Shown here: positions 45,258-59,600 of the stretch, in pieces | Layout of the letters: each line of letters starts with the position of its first letter | Position numbering within the stretch: the stretch's first letter is position 1 | From: Branchiostoma belcheri | Taxonomy: Eukaryota > Chordata > Leptocardii > Amphioxiformes > Branchiostomatidae | Reading direction: 5' to 3' | Assembly: GCF_001625305.1 (NCBI RefSeq) | Contig: NW_017804464.1 | Location: 201,840-265,839 of the forward strand | DNA length: 64,000 nucleotides | The notes under the pieces: model-generated | What the model saw: only the letters and a program-made list of their open reading frames with translations | The model's database searches: none | What the model was told of the DNA's origin: nothing | Program-made: the position numbers and the translations under genes

Positions 45258-45415
45258 GAGTTCAATCTGTTACTTGCTAACCAATAGTAGCAAGTAACAG
45301 ATTACTCTTTGTAGTACATGTACATTTTTGTACCAGTTTGAGAGTTCAAACTGTTACTTACTGACCAATAGTAGCATTACTCTTTGTAGTACATTTTTTG
45401 TACCAGCTTGATGAA
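45258..45415 (+). repeat. tandem duplication, about 95 bp
   Basis: GAGTTCAATCTGTTACTTGC, ACCAATAGTAGCA, ATTACTCTTTGTAGTACAT and TTTTTGTACCAG.TTGA occur twice in order. The first copy adds a hairpin GTTACTTGCTAACC...AGCAAGTAAC. Confidence 0.8.
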
Positions 45416-45705
45416 CTTTGATGACGTTTTTTAGTTATTTTCCAAACAAATATTGACTCGGACTGACGACAAGCACAACATAAAACAAACACGTCCGATT
45501 ACCCGTTATTTGCGCTGCGCATCTGGCAAACATGACTGTAATAACATATATCACATATCACTGGACGAATAGATCAACTTCCTTCAACCCTAGGTACAAT
45601 GACGTCGACGGACCTGAGTCTATCTAAAGGAAAACAAAAGCGCATTCCAAAAGTTTCTGATCTCAAGACGAAAAAACAATGTAGTACATGTATTTCATAT
45701 TTCTG

Positions 45706-45850
45706 GTCCTATCAAATCTCCAAGCAGATCATTTGATGGCTGTATGGCCACTTGGGTGGCGAAAAATACCAGTACGAACGTCTGATAAAATGCCTAAATA
45801 CGCGTCAAAAATAACTTTATTAAGCCGAAGCCTTTGCTTGCACAGCAGAG
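45706..45850 (+). repeat. family H fragment
   Basis: CAAATCTCCAAGCAGATCAT, CCACTTGGGTGGCGAAAAAT and ACCAGTACGAACGTCTG with CCGAAGCCTTTGCTTG resemble the 23562 and 40540 copies. Confidence 0.55.
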
Positions 45851-47339
45851 TTGTGTTAGCCCCTTGTCCTTATTCCTAACCATTGGGAAATTGCCGATTG
45901 GCCGTGAATTCGGATGGGAGATTCCATGATGACATAGGGAGGTCGGCCTTGCCTTTTTTTCCATCGCCAGTACCTTGCGTGTACCTCCCTGTATAATCAA
46001 TTACGGGCGGGCGAGATATCGACTTGCTCTATCGATGACGTCGAGTGTACCGCCGTGGAAAAAATAAGATAAGTGGCGCAAACTGAGCGTCCTGTATTCG
46101 AGGGTCATGGAGAATTCGATAATTGCGACATTGGGCAGACAACGTTATAGACGTATATCTATGTCCTAGGGTAGTCTGCGTTTTGTCTCCTCTCTTCCTG
46201 TCTTTTAGGATCTTTTAGGACTGGGATATAGGAAGACAAACAAACAGACAAACAGCACAGACACAATACTAGTACGTCGTACTTGATAAGAAATGAGAAG
46301 AATATTTTAATGTCTAGGACTAAGTATACAACATTTAAAAAAGCCTGCAGCATATATTGAGGCCAGTTTTTCATTGACCTCGCGAACTTTGCGTTCTGGA
46401 AATCATTAACTCTAGGCACGGATACATATATAGCAGTATCCGCCAGGAATACGGTCAGTCATATCAAGCAATTAGTGTATACAGTCCTTATTCTGTACCC
46501 AAATATTTGATGACTGCGTATCTACGTATGCAGGTGGCAAATATAGCCCCTATTCCGGTTAACGTAGTTTGCAGCATGACTGTGTGGAAATATGTGTACT
46601 GTTATCGTTATCAGTATCGGCGAGGCCCAGTTTCCCCGTATGGGGCAACCCAGAAGATGTGTAACCGGATATGACGTCATGAGGTGACACGCGAGGTGCT
46701 TACGTCGCCCGCTGTGTGTCATGGCAGTCTGGTTAAATATGCATGAATCAATACAAAACGTCTCTTGGAGGGACGTTTTCGCATCCCTTCCCTCAGGAAA
46801 GCAGACATAATGACTAAATCTTCATGGTTTATACATGATTCGCAGCGGAAGATTAATATTGGCGAGCTGAAGGCCAAAAAATACCACACGACAAAGACGT
46901 CACGAACAGAGATTATCTCTTTTTATCTGGTTACCGTACAAAGAGGATCCACACATCACAACAAAAATACAGACTGATAATTTCGATTTCATCTGTCTGA
47001 GTAAAATTCTCCCCATGCCAGACAACAACTAATTTCGTTTTTCCCCCCAAGGAGAGAAAATGTCGATTGTTTCGAAATCAAGAGGCGCAGATGACTAGCG
47101 GCATTGTGTTGACAGAAATCTCCGGTAGTCTGCTCAGAAATTCGCACCCTCGTGATTGTACAATGCCAACAAGACTACAACATTTCTCCCGCCGGAAGAA
47201 GAATAGAAGTAACAACAGACTCATCAAGTCTAGATGAAGGGACACCTTTTGTCATGGATGTGGCGTGAATGGACAGACGCGGCTTGGGTGAGAGAACAGC
47301 CCTCAGTATAACAGGTACACCCTCTCCCGGGGTTATTAT
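45851..47339. other. intergenic upstream of MIDN; one CRE
   Basis: No coding exon or repeat recognised. A perfect TGACGTCA at 46672-46679 lies about 1 kb before the MIDN start codon and could be a distal control site. Confidence 0.4.
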
Positions 47340-47637
47340 GAAAATATCAGGTGACGTAGGCGGTGGTCTTCCTGCGCCGCGATTGGTCGAGGCTTGTTGA
47401 CCTTCCACACAACCCTCCCACTTCCCCCGTCGGCTGTTATAACATTGTGCGTAACGTTAGTAGTCAGCAGCGCGCCCGAGAGCAGGCGGCTATGTCTTCA
47501 CTTTCCTGAAAGGAGTCAGAAAATACAGAGGGACTACTTGGAACTGCTCGGAACGTCTACTTTGGAAGGAATCCCCTCTCCTGTCGGATCGTGTTGTTGT
47601 ATTCTGTGTGCGGACTGCAGGTTTTATTTGTGAAATC
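47340..47637 (+). promoter_or_regulatory. MIDN promoter region and 5' UTR
   Basis: GC-rich segment with a CRE half-site TGACGT (47352-47357), a reverse CCAAT box (ATTGG, 47382-47386) and GTTATAAC at 47436-47443. A five-codon upstream open frame, ATG at 47492 to TGA at 47507-47509, would be in the leader if transcription starts before it. The start site is not determined. Confidence 0.45.
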
Positions 47638-50600
47638 ATGGACATGAATGTGCGGAGACCCAAACGCCCGGCCAGGACGGCGGAAGACTCTTGCAGCTGC
47701 GGCAGCACGCACCCGTGTTCCGGGACGCCGGGCTCCCGGCCCGCCGCGCGCCGCATGCGGATCTCCATTCACCCCACCACTGGTGGGCAATTCGAACTAG
47801 ACGTACCTTGTCATGAGACTGTAGAGGAACTAAAGCGAAGGATATCCAAACAGCTGAAAGTGGCCAAGGACAGAATTATGTTGCTGCATCGGGACAAGTA
47901 AGTACCGTCATATATCTGATCTACACAAGGGTGTATACATAGGGGGGCCACTTTGGCGTAGCTCTAGTTTCTGCTGTGTGTAGACAGTTTCCATGCTTAG
48001 TTCCTATTTCCTTCCCCCTCAGACAACTGAAGCGGGGTTCCCTGGACGAGAACGCCGTGTCAGAAGGAAGTAGGATCACGCTGCTGCCGGCCGTGGAGTC
48101 CGGCCTGATCGTAAGTACCCCGGTCTGTGTACTCACCCTGGCGCCTGCCAGGAAACAACCCGACACCGCCGCACGGCTAACAATGACACTCACCCGGCCT
48201 AAATATTCCAGGTGTTCCCCTTAGCTAACCGGAGATGCCAGATACTTGCAATTGAGATGATATTCTGTGTGCAGAAAGCGTAGATAGGTGTGTTTTGGGT
48301 GGTGTAGAAATATGATATCAACGTCACAGTGTAAACCTAATGTCTCCGTGCATGCATTGTATATAGGTTGCCACCCATGGCAATATATCTGGGATAATGA
48401 ATGGGCCTGGTCTGCATGGCACTCCGTGACACACTGGGTTATGTTTGAACCTTTCTTTCTCTCTCTTTTTTGCAGTCTCAAAGACCAGAACAAACGGTTA
48501 TGCAGGCCCTGGACAGTTTATCAGAAACACAGGTAAGAACCCCACAACTTGCACACACACATATTACATTATTCTCTGGGTTTTTCTCAGGAATGTTTTT
48601 GTGGCGTCCCTGTGGCACAGCCCACTGGGCCCCATGCCATAAGCCCCAAAGCACCAGTCCGGGAGAGGCAGGCTTCATATTAGCTTTCACTCCATTGTGG
48701 TCCAGTGTGTATTTTCCCGTGGGCCTGGCAGGGTTGGCTTATTTGTCACGCAGGCCCGCAGTTCTGTGTACATAGTATAGCTCACAAGATAGACTCCAGA
48801 GGTACAGTGGTAGATTTTAGGTGTGGGTGGGCACAGACCAAGTCCCGTTTAAAGTTTGCACACATTGGCGCCCCTATGTCTTTCTGTGGTCACTGAAAAT
48901 CTTGGTGGAATTACACAGTAGGCATTTATTATGAGGTGGATCTATGCACGCAGAGCTGCGTAGCTCAGATCGGTCATTCTTGCCAGGGCGAAGTCCAGAA
49001 TGTAGGACTATAGGTTAGCACTGGGACGCAGTGACAGGGAATGTTCGCGCGTGGACGGGAGGCTAGAGTAGGGGGTCAAGCCTGCTAAAGTATGCAGCTC
49101 TAGATTTGGCAATGCACCGTGATATCGTGTCAGGATGTCCCCTGCCCGGCTTCTCTCAGCTGATCCACGCGCTGGCGTCAGCTGCACTTGAGGATCCATG
49201 CATTATTCAGACCACCCTGCCCCTCCCCTCCGGTGGGTCGCGCGATGGGACCGTCCAGGCGGGGGTGCGACATCGCAGGAAGCTTGGCTTATCGGATTGC
49301 TGCACACGCCGTGGAAAACTCTGCGGCGGACACAGGGCACGCACAACCACGACCTGCTGCTCAACTTGCAGGAGATTCCCTCCGATTCCTAAATATGGGT
49401 GCAAACCTCTCTAAAAATAAAACCCACTTCAACCTACAAAACTGAGTTAGCAAGCATGGGGGTTGTTATAGTCTAGAGTCATCTGCATAGCATCATAGTA
49501 GAGGAGACAATCTCAGTCTAATGTTACTGCACAGGTACAAAGTGTCAGTCGTCAGGTACCGATCTGTAAAGTACATCTAGTATCTGAGAACTCTGGGAGG
49601 GGTGTCCATACTTGATGAGGTGATAGGCTATGGGACTATTCTTGCATGTCCTCTCTTTCGTCCTAGCTGCCCAGGGGAAATACAAACACGTCGCAATGAC
49701 AAATCGAGCTCTCCTGGGTTATTCAAATGAAAAGATTTTGTCAGATAAAAGGGCGGTGACAATGCATTCTTTTCTTCTACTTCGTGACAGAAATAGGAGC
49801 TGAGACTAAAGTTGTCTTGGTTGCTTGCCCTGAAAGAACCTTTGTGTTTGGGAAGTTTGTGTTTAGGTATGCATGCAGCCGGGGAGTGCTGCAAACAACT
49901 GGCGACCCTGTTCCCAACATGGCGAGAGTCCCCTATTTGGGGGGCCAGTAGGGTGTAGAGACGGCTTTCTGTATTGTGATATGCATAGTTGCTTGGGGTG
50001 TTACGGTGAGGCCGATTTAACTTGAAGGGAGACAGGCCGCAAGCTGGCGGGAGGGGGAGGGGGGCTGCTTTGTATGGCTTTGCCACTCGTGTCCCCTGGT
50101 CAGACATTCATCATAGCGACGGGCAAATCAAAAGAGTCTGGTCAGCATGAAGAGAGTCCTCTGCAACCAGCAGAACGGATCTGCTTAGCCTAAATAAATA
50201 CTCGAGAAATCTCCTCTCTGTGCTGGCGCGTAACCTCCTATTTATTGTTGACAGCCCCAAGCGAAGCCACGCCAGTCGTCCACGCCACGCTATTGGGTGG
50301 GTAGGTTTGATAAGGGGGTAGAATAACCGGGGTAGAGCAGGCCGGGACAGGGCAGGAGCGTGGTTCAGAATGCGTGGCGTCGCTGGGAAAAGCGTCCTGA
50401 TTATGTACATTGTCCTGAGCTGGCGGGGCAATCATGGTACAGCGATGCAATTGGAAGGTTGGAGTAACCCGAGCTGGAAAGGAGTGCACGTCGAATTGAT
50501 TGTTCTCACCCTGCCGAACAGTAGCAAGGTCGCCCAGCGGCCAGGGATCCCCCTTTCTGTCCCCCCTAAAACTCTCTCTGTGTTCTCTCTTCAGGGACAA

Positions 50601-53600
50601 GAAAATTAGACTGAAACATTTCAGACGACACTGTCTGTGCACCACAAAGCCTGTAAGGTCATACGCACGGTCCAACACAACAAACACTCAGGGATCCCCT
50701 TTCTGACCCCCTCCCCCAACTCTTTCCTGGCCCCCTTCAGGACGAAAAAAATAAGTAGCTAATAAGTAAGCTAAATCATTTTAGTGTTCTTCTAGATAGC
50801 AAAGTCTGTACATCACGGATACTGTGAAGTCGTGAGTCTAGGTTCAAGTCAACTTTACAAAAGCCTCGCCCAGTCTGTCATCTGAGCTTACAGCAGATAT
50901 CAGCGCAGTTCCTGCCCGGTTTGTTGATACTTCCCGCGCGTCTTGCTTTGGCAATCCAACCCGCTGCCAGCCCGAGGTTACCCCAAGGTTGGGGGTAGGG
51001 CCGCACAAAAGGCTGCTATGGCGCGAGACGGGGCTATGTTTGGACCCTGGACGTTTACTGATTACAATAAGTACTGGAGCGAGGCTAAAGATATGCCTTT
51101 TTTTCTCGCTGAGACATGTCCTTTCGTCATTCTCATTGTATAGGACATGATTTATAGCTAGTGTGAAATAATGTCGTCATTGTATAGGACAAAGCTGGTG
51201 TGAAATAATTTTTCCCTTTTTGTACTGTCAAAAAATGTTGCTGTAGACACTTTTCCGAAAACCGGAAGCCAAGCAACCGCGGGTAACCTCACGATTCTTA
51301 TGCTGCTATGCACACGTACAGGTAGGGGGTAGGATGTGTGTGTGCGTGGAGGGGGGTTTAGTGTACAATCCAAGCAGAGGTTGGTGGAGGAGATTGTGAC
51401 CTTCTAACATATGCCCCGTTGTCTATCATACACCACTCTCCATCAAGAGTGAAGAAAACACGCTGTTATTACGGATAATGCGACGTCCCTTCGGTAAGCC
51501 GAGATAATAACTTTGCCGGACGGAAACACACCGGAAGACCGGCCGGCCAGGTGATCCCTGAGTGACGGGCTGCCTATTGTTTGGAGCAGGACCCGGGGGT
51601 GGACGGCTCAGGGCCGCCCAAATCAGCTGGGCTAGCAGAAATCCATTATAGCCTTTGTACACAATGTTTATTGAGACTCACCCCCGCAAAGGAACAACCT
51701 TTCACCCCCCCCCCCCCGAAAAAAGGTACTCGCGTTCTTTGGTCGTACAAAACTAGTGATATTTTTGTCAGGTTTTTAGGGAGCACACAGTACGTCATGC
51801 ATTTGTATGGGAATACTAGTAGTCTTTATTCATACACACGTAATTCTTTCCCAGTAAATTATGTTTAGCTGATTCGATTTAGTCACGCTTTCGTTATGAA
51901 CGAAACTGCAGGGAAATTTCTGTGCGAGAGCAACTGATCAACGAAACCAGACTGCGAGCTCAGTTTTCTTTTAGATGTGAGTTTTTAGAATTCCCCAAAC
52001 GGAGTCACCTTGCCCCCGTTCGATTTGCGAAAACGTTTAGTACCAATGCCTCAGTAATAGCCTGAAATAGTTATAGATCGAAGCCAGGCACGTCACGCAT
52101 TCAGAACGCCAATGTGGCTGCTGCAGAACATTTTCCATTAGGAGTGAGTGACTGCAAATGTCGTACTTTCAGTCTTCGACCCGTGGCAAATAACGCGGTC
52201 GTGAATGGCACAACTTTTCTGATAAATCAAAAAGAGCAAAGTTTGCAGCGCTCGTGAAAGAACGTCGCATATTTGCAGCGGTGTCGTTTATATAAGTGAC
52301 TGCCTTGCCTTAAAGCATTCCGAAAATGTTAGATTAAGGAATTCAGGTGGACCCAACCCTTTAAAAGCGATATTGAAGCACCGACAAAGCCCTTCAGGGT
52401 GGAGACGTTGACCCCACCAAGTAAATGATTGAAAGGAAGGTCAATAGATTGTAGACACTCCTCTTTTTTCCTTGTGAATTTTGGATGAAGCCACAATGGC
52501 TCGCGTAGCTCCTCAGTGTGATTTTTGGTGAGTGTTTAGGTTGTCCTTTTGGAAACACCCCTGTGCCTCACACTACAGGCATGTGATGCAAACCAGCTGA
52601 TCAGCTGTGTTAGCATCACCAAACAGGCGCCTGTGGGCAATGGGATATTTGCGTCTAGCGTGGGGCGTGTATATCCTTTTAGTCCGCAGGACGAGGTCAG
52701 GGCTCCAGCTTAGGTAAACCCAACGCGGTCCGGATCCCTGATTTTGGGACATGCCCCCTCCCCTTTCTCCCAAAGTCTGAAATATTACTGCCCTTCAGAA
52801 GTCGCCACCTGCATTCTGCAAAACTTGCTACGCCAGGTGAGCAGTTGACAGGCCTGGACACGTCCCCCTGAACAGGGGTGGGGGAGGGCTGCGGCATTCT
52901 GTGGGCAGCTGTGCCCTTGTCGGATGATAATCTCTAGCAGGACAAGCTCTATTCAGACAACGTTAATGGCTTTTCCCTGCCCGCGCCCTCAGGATTTGTT
53001 GACCGACTGCCCGGGTTGCCAGGCTCGAGAGTTTGCTTTATTAGAGGGTGGAAGAAGAAAAAAAATCATGTCTTTCTCTCCGATCAGCTGTGAAAGTTTT
53101 TTGTGTGTTGGTAATGTTGTTGCAGCACAGGAAGTCCCCGTGACTAAGGTTCCGTTTCAGGTGTTTTGGGGAAAGAATGCGGCCGTACGGTGGGGCTTCC
53201 GCGAAGGCCCGGGGCATACCTGGGCGCGGGGGAGGGTGGGCCCCGGTGAGTCAGCTGTACCCCAAAATCACGTGCTGAAGGTCCAACAACGCAACCCAAG
53301 CGTGTGTGGAGACAGCAACGTTTGTTTCAAACATCCACTTCTCTGGCTATGGCAACCTTTGAAATTGCAGTTCTAGGGCCCCGATATTTTTAGAGGTCGC
53401 GACCGTGGAGTAACGTTAACATCTGTCGAGTTGTAGTGTGCCACAGTGCTTCAGATCGCACATTCTTTTGAAACATTCTCTTTTACCAAAGAACCGTCTG
53501 TTCGACGGACATAACACGACGTTGTTACAGAACTACACCCCCATTCGTCACGATACTTATCCCTGCAACCCCCTCCCCACTCACAAATCGTAAAGAGAGG

Positions 53601-56600
53601 GTCAGACTAGGGTGAACTCACAAACAAAAGCTTCAGCTAGAAACGCGAGGGGTCGATGTTGGGGGCATCTGCATGCAATATTCCGGCATGGTCCCCCAGC
53701 CGCAAGACATTTGTTTTCTTTCCCACAAACGCTGTTTTCTATTCAAACGGTGTATAAGATTGACGGCTGCCACTATTTGATCCACAGCGAGCTGTCGTCT
53801 CCAGGGAATGGTGTAAAACTTTGCGGCTGAGCTTTCATGTCAAATATGGACTGCACAACCAAATATGGGGGCATAATTGATAATAACCCGTCTCTTTCTG
53901 TGGGTAGAACAGCTGACGTTGCCCATTCTTTGCATCTTTTTTCGGTTCGAGTTAACAATGAGCTCGCACTGCAATGGTAATTGACTATGCTAGCTCCCCG
54001 GGGAGGGTAATCCCAGAACTGTGCTTACAACAATTATTTTTGCGTGGGAGGAACTGAGGCCCTAAGCCCCGCCTTCTGTTCTAGCAGGCTCGGGGTGACA
54101 CCCGAAACTTGTGAAAACTCGGCAATTTGCGGCAATTCGACAACCGTGTCTAGACACGTCACAGTGTGAAAGGGGAGGTGCAATTGTAATCGTGTTGATT
54201 TTAAACAGTCGGGCAAAATTATCTCCGTATAGGGCATGTCCAAACGCGCATGTAATATGTTTAGAAACACTCTGTATGGGCACATCTTTTTACTACAGTT
54301 CTGTACATAGAGGAAAGACTTTTATTTCTTTTCCTTTACATAATTCAGTCTAAATGTATTATATTTGAATGAAAGCAACATATGTCTGCGAGCCCTGTGG
54401 TTGACCTCTTAGGTCATCTGCATATGCAGCACAGCCGTGAGAACGCTCGTTTGAACCAGCCGAATCGGCGCTCGCACGCTAAAATATTAAAATATGGACC
54501 ACCAAACTTTCCTCGTTTTATCTCTCTCTCTTATCTATAAATAGTATTAATATCCCGTGGTCGTGTTAATCCGTCAAAAATGGATTTTCGTCGCGCATTG
54601 AAGTGAGTCCACACTGAAGTGTTTCAGTCGCTTTTTATCTAGATCTGGTCCCGTGAGACGACACTATTACAGCTACCCCCTCCCCACCCTAAACAGGAAC
54701 AAAACGAGAGGAAGAAGGTGTTAGAAACAATGGCTTTTGCACCGGAGAGCAACAATGGAGCTTACACAGATCGGAACGGGAAACCCCACAGTAAATAGTC
54801 TGCATACAATTAAAAAAGCGAACCATTTTGCAACATCGTGTGTGCATCACAAAGAAAATCTGGAGAGTTTCACACCCTTGGAGCTTTACTATGTCAATGC
54901 GCAGATGCCACGATTGCCAGCCTTGTCCGGGCGGATTATTGCAAGCAGCCGCCCCGCAAAATTGTGCAAACAAACCCGTCTACCATTCGTGTTCTCAAGG
55001 GGAACGATTTGAGATCCTAGCTAGCCAGATCCCATGCTCAAAACCCGGCGAAGAAAAACAAAATTGCTCCAGGGTAACGTGCATATGAAAGACAGCAATT
55101 TGCCGGCATAATCACACACTCATTACCGGGAGAAACTGACCGTGTTTCTCGCGACCAAGGTCCACGCAGGGCCGCTGTTCAGTAGAGTCAACACCGAGGG
55201 CGTTCTCTCAAACATTGCCGAGAATGTTTGCCTACTTCGACAGGTCGGCAGGGGGACCAGCCCCCGGCATTGATCAAATATATTTTCCTCACTCCACATT
55301 GATTGATGGAAAGTTCACAGGCAACTCTTTTGTATATAGGAGGACGTATTTGTGTTGTATCGTGTTTGCACCCATTTTTCACATGATGCATACCATGCCA
55401 ATGATGCCATAGTAGCCCCAGACTTAAATAGAAAGAACTTCCTCCTAGTATCACACACTACAATGTGTTGAACGATTTAGGAAAACTTCAATGTTGGGGA
55501 CCGACCCTGGATCGTGTTAGCACTGTTACGTTTAAAGTTGAAGGCTGCCCCAATACAAACAACCCTTGCAAGAACGGAAATGTCTGACTTTCTGTGATTT
55601 GCCTGAGTCGGTAACTGCAATTTCTCATGATGAAAAATGGTATAAATTGACGGTGTTATTCCACATAGGGATGGCTTCCTCTGCAGAGTACTCAGTACTA
55701 AGATAAATGGGAACAAACTACCTGAATGGGAGCTGGGACGCCATCTTGTCCTTGGGGGTGGTCTAGTTGAGTGTTTTGCCTTTGTGCAAGACAAGCAAAG
55801 CTGCATGTACAGTCTACAGATAACCTTGTATTGTCTAGAGTACTGTAGCACCCATGAGGCTGACGTGGGGGACAAGCAATTGCGTCTGTATTAATATTTT
55901 CCATCACTCCCCATATGCTCATTACTGGTCTGCCCTAAGCCCAATTTCAGATATATAGGCTAAATGCATGGCTAAATGCATTTTGCAAGAAAGCTCTTTT
56001 GGGATGCGGTACATTTGATGCATTCTAGGTAGATAGGAGTAAGCTGGAACTGCAAGATATTTATATCCTGCTCCATGATTGTAGCATTTTTGTTGTACAA
56101 AATGTTACAATGCAGTCAGGATATTATCATGCAATGTATAGCAGCCTGTAATGGCTAGGGCAGTAACAACTTGTTGGATAAAAAGGCCAGGAAATGGCCG
56201 TGGAAATTTTTATTACAACCACTGGACGGGCACAAAGCGGCGGCCTACAGCCGTACAGGGAAATCTGACTGCCCTTTTGACTTCTAGTTCAAAGCATGGC
56301 CCTGGCACAGCTACAAAGTCTAGCACAAGCTGCGCTTCCGGTCGCCCGGCAAATGCAAATGACTCCTATCTGAGAAAACCCTCCTACTGGAAAATACTCC
56401 TTTGGGCTTCCCTCACTTGAGTCATCATCTGAAGCCGGGTTGCCCCCAAAGTAATACCATCCAGTAGGAGGAGACTGTAATCTTGAATAAGTTCCCCATT
56501 ACTGTACGCCAGTTGGATGTCCATAAAAGGGCATCGGCAGCTTGGAAATCCCTCCACATCTCATGAAAGGCAGTGTAGATTTATTTTGGGAAGAACTGGG

Positions 56601-59600
56601 GGCGCCGAATGATCAGTTTTACTAGCTTCTAGTCACGGAGAGGAGCATTCAGCTGCTGGAAACAGATAACTGGTCATTTGTTAAACGTGAACATGGGGCG
56701 GTAGGGGGTACCCACCTGTTATCGAGTAGTGTTGTGCTTCTGTACTGTAGCATCATCACATAACATCTTCAGGGCTATCCTGGAAATATATCTAGTCTCC
56801 AACGGACCCCTTTGCACCAAATAATAGAAATTTGCCACATAAGGGCCATTGTCATATTTGGCCAATTTCTATGTATTTTTAACTCCCTGAAAGGAGCCTG
56901 AGGGAGACTAGGGAAAATGGGTCATGTCATAACTAGGCTATACTGCATCATGTCACGTGTCAAAGCAATGCACCAGAAACACTGTAGCTAGGTCGTTAAC
57001 GAAGAAGACACATGGATAGATCACAGCTAAAAATCATGCAAGTGAACCAGAAACTGAATGTATTGATACTGATAAGAGATGTTACTCACGTGCACTCCAG
57101 TAACCTGCAAATTCGGAATATAGTATATGATAATGTTTGCCGCTCGTTTGTATAACATAATAGTACCATACCATATATGGCTACACAGTGCTGACCGTTG
57201 TTTCTCTGTTGATCCTGTCCAGGTGAATGATTTCCTGTCCGGCCGGTCTCCCCTGACCCTGGCGCTGAGAGTCGGCGACCACATGATGTTCGTGCAGCTG
57301 CAGCTCGCGGCCCACCAGATCCCCGCCAGCCACCAGCCGGCCAATCAGGGAGCAGCCTACAAACGTTTCGCAACAACCAATAGCAAATCCTCCTCCTTCA
57401 GCTCTGCTGCTGCTACGGCCAAGTCGACGACCACTGCCACGCCGCTGTCATCCCGCCACCATCCGTCCAAATCGTTCACATCCTCAGCATCATCATCCTC
57501 TTCTTCTTCTTCATCAACAACATCATCAACATCAACATCTTCTTCATCATCTTCTGCATCACAACAGGTACATACAAACTTGATCCAATCCAATGGCTTT
57601 GTTTAGCTTTAGTTTGATAGCTCATATTGCTTTGCAAAGAATACTTTCATTACCAGTAAACTAATCACCCACATTTTCATTTGCAGAAGTCATCTTCCTC
57701 CTCGAAGCAGGGTGCATTCATTGAGAGCATCAAGAACCATGGACCAGGCATCTACTCAGGGACATTTTCTGGTGAGTTCATCTCTTATAAGATTTCAACC
57801 AAATCCTATAACATCATTCTTGGTGCTATTGGAAATTTACCTTTACCCTTACCTGACCTAGTTCCATCTCATGCCTGACAGCTGGGGACTGAAGAAGTGG
57901 CATCCAGTATCCTCTTCCATTTCCTCTGGCTCTGTGAGAGCACTCTGCTAGTGGTAATTTTGCCCATCCAGTCTCGGATGTCATCACACCACCTCCTTGT
58001 CTGCCATTGATGGTGGCCCTTGTAATATGTGAGTGGTGACTGGAAAAGCAGAAACAGCATATTTAGTGAACTAGATCTAACATCTCATGTCCTTCTTCAC
58101 AGGCACATTGAGTCCTTCCCTTCAAGATGACCAGGGTAGGCCCCGGAGAGACATCAACACCATCTTGCACATCCTCAACGACCTCCTGGGAGCGACGCAG
58201 CGGTTTTCCTTCGGACCTGGCGGCACTCTGTCCAGTGACCCCCCAGCACCGGAGACGACAACTACCACCAGACCTCGCACACCAACGCCACCTCCCCCTC
58301 CCCGCAGTCCTGGTAAGATACAGCATTTATCTAAGCTACTACAAGGAAAGAACAATCATTTTACTGCAGGGTGATCTCCAAGTAGATGTTGTGGTAGCTT
58401 GTTCTGTTCACTGAATGGCTGGCCAAGTGTTGGCAGCTGTCAGAGAAGCTAAAGCCAGGCAGTCAGAACATGTTACCATGACATCTGCTTGGAGAATACT
58501 GTAGGGTTAGACAGAAAGCTAAGACAGCCAACACAGCCCTCAACATCTGTTGAAAACGTCATTCCACACCTCTACATGTATTACTGAAAGCAGGCTATGC
58601 AATCAGTCTTAGCTGCAAGACTGGTGACTACCCCTCACAAATTTCCCCATTCAATTTCACCTGGAGTTGGTGGGGGGCACATGGAGGTTTAGGTCAGTGC
58701 TCTCTGGAAATTGCAAAAACATAGCTGAAGTCTGTTATCTCCTCTTTTCCCCCGCATTCCATTCATAGGGTTTCCTCCATCTATCAGTGAGGTATAACTC
58801 TGTACCGAGAGGTCAGTTTGCTGATCTATGTGCAAATCATATCAAACCTGCACACATGGGTGCCCTTGGCAGGTGCTCAAGTTCCGGGGCAGGGTAGAAC
58901 TGAAAATGAGGGAAAATCTTAGAAGATGAGACGTTATCTTCTGGTCCTTCAGGTCATTTGTCATCTCGGCTTTGTTGGATGATACAAAGGCTGCTCATTA
59001 TCAGACTGGATAATTTACGTGGCTTCCCATTGCCTCCATGCATTCATCATAATCCAGCTGTGCCATCATAACAGCTCTGCTGAATATGTAAGGACAAGTG
59101 GGTCAAGCCATGGTTTGATCAATCCTGCTTCTCAATTTTCCTCTTTTTCTTGGAAATATACTTGCTCCCACACCCTGACTCCTTGGGGGGCTTCAAAACT
59201 AGCAAAAGTTGGCCAAATAGGGAGAATCATATGCCAGAAAAATGAGCAGAGTTTCATGCTTGCAACCAACATGTAGCTTGTCATGGCAAATTATTCAGCC
59301 TAATTTTTACTACTTTTCAGCAACCCAAAAAGTCTGAGCAGCAGCCCTGCAGACAATATTCGCTCTCGCTCCCCTCCATTCTGGGACTGTGAGTTTTTGG
59401 CATTCAGCACTCATGCTGATGAAGTCATGGGGTTGCTCCTGAGCCCCCAGTGGAAATAGGCAGCCATAAACAGTGCTCAACCCCATCCACCCACGCTGCT
59501 CGCTCATTCATTCACAGCGCTAAGCTGGCCCCATCTCACGATCACAGGGAATATCACCGGGCCCAAAATAGATCTGCGGCTGGTGCTCATGACTCTGAAC

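Noticed and set aside
47608..47637. An upstream GTG start for midnolin
   Set aside because: A GTG start is very unlikely in an animal gene. The ATG at 47638 has a strong context.
49628..50687. Minus-strand frames of 159 and 149 codons inside MIDN intron 3
   Set aside because: They overlap each other, show no domain, and have no splice or start context.
52924..53376. 150-codon plus-strand frame in MIDN intron 3 as an extra exon
   Set aside because: No similarity to midnolin. The flanking exons already join in frame without it.
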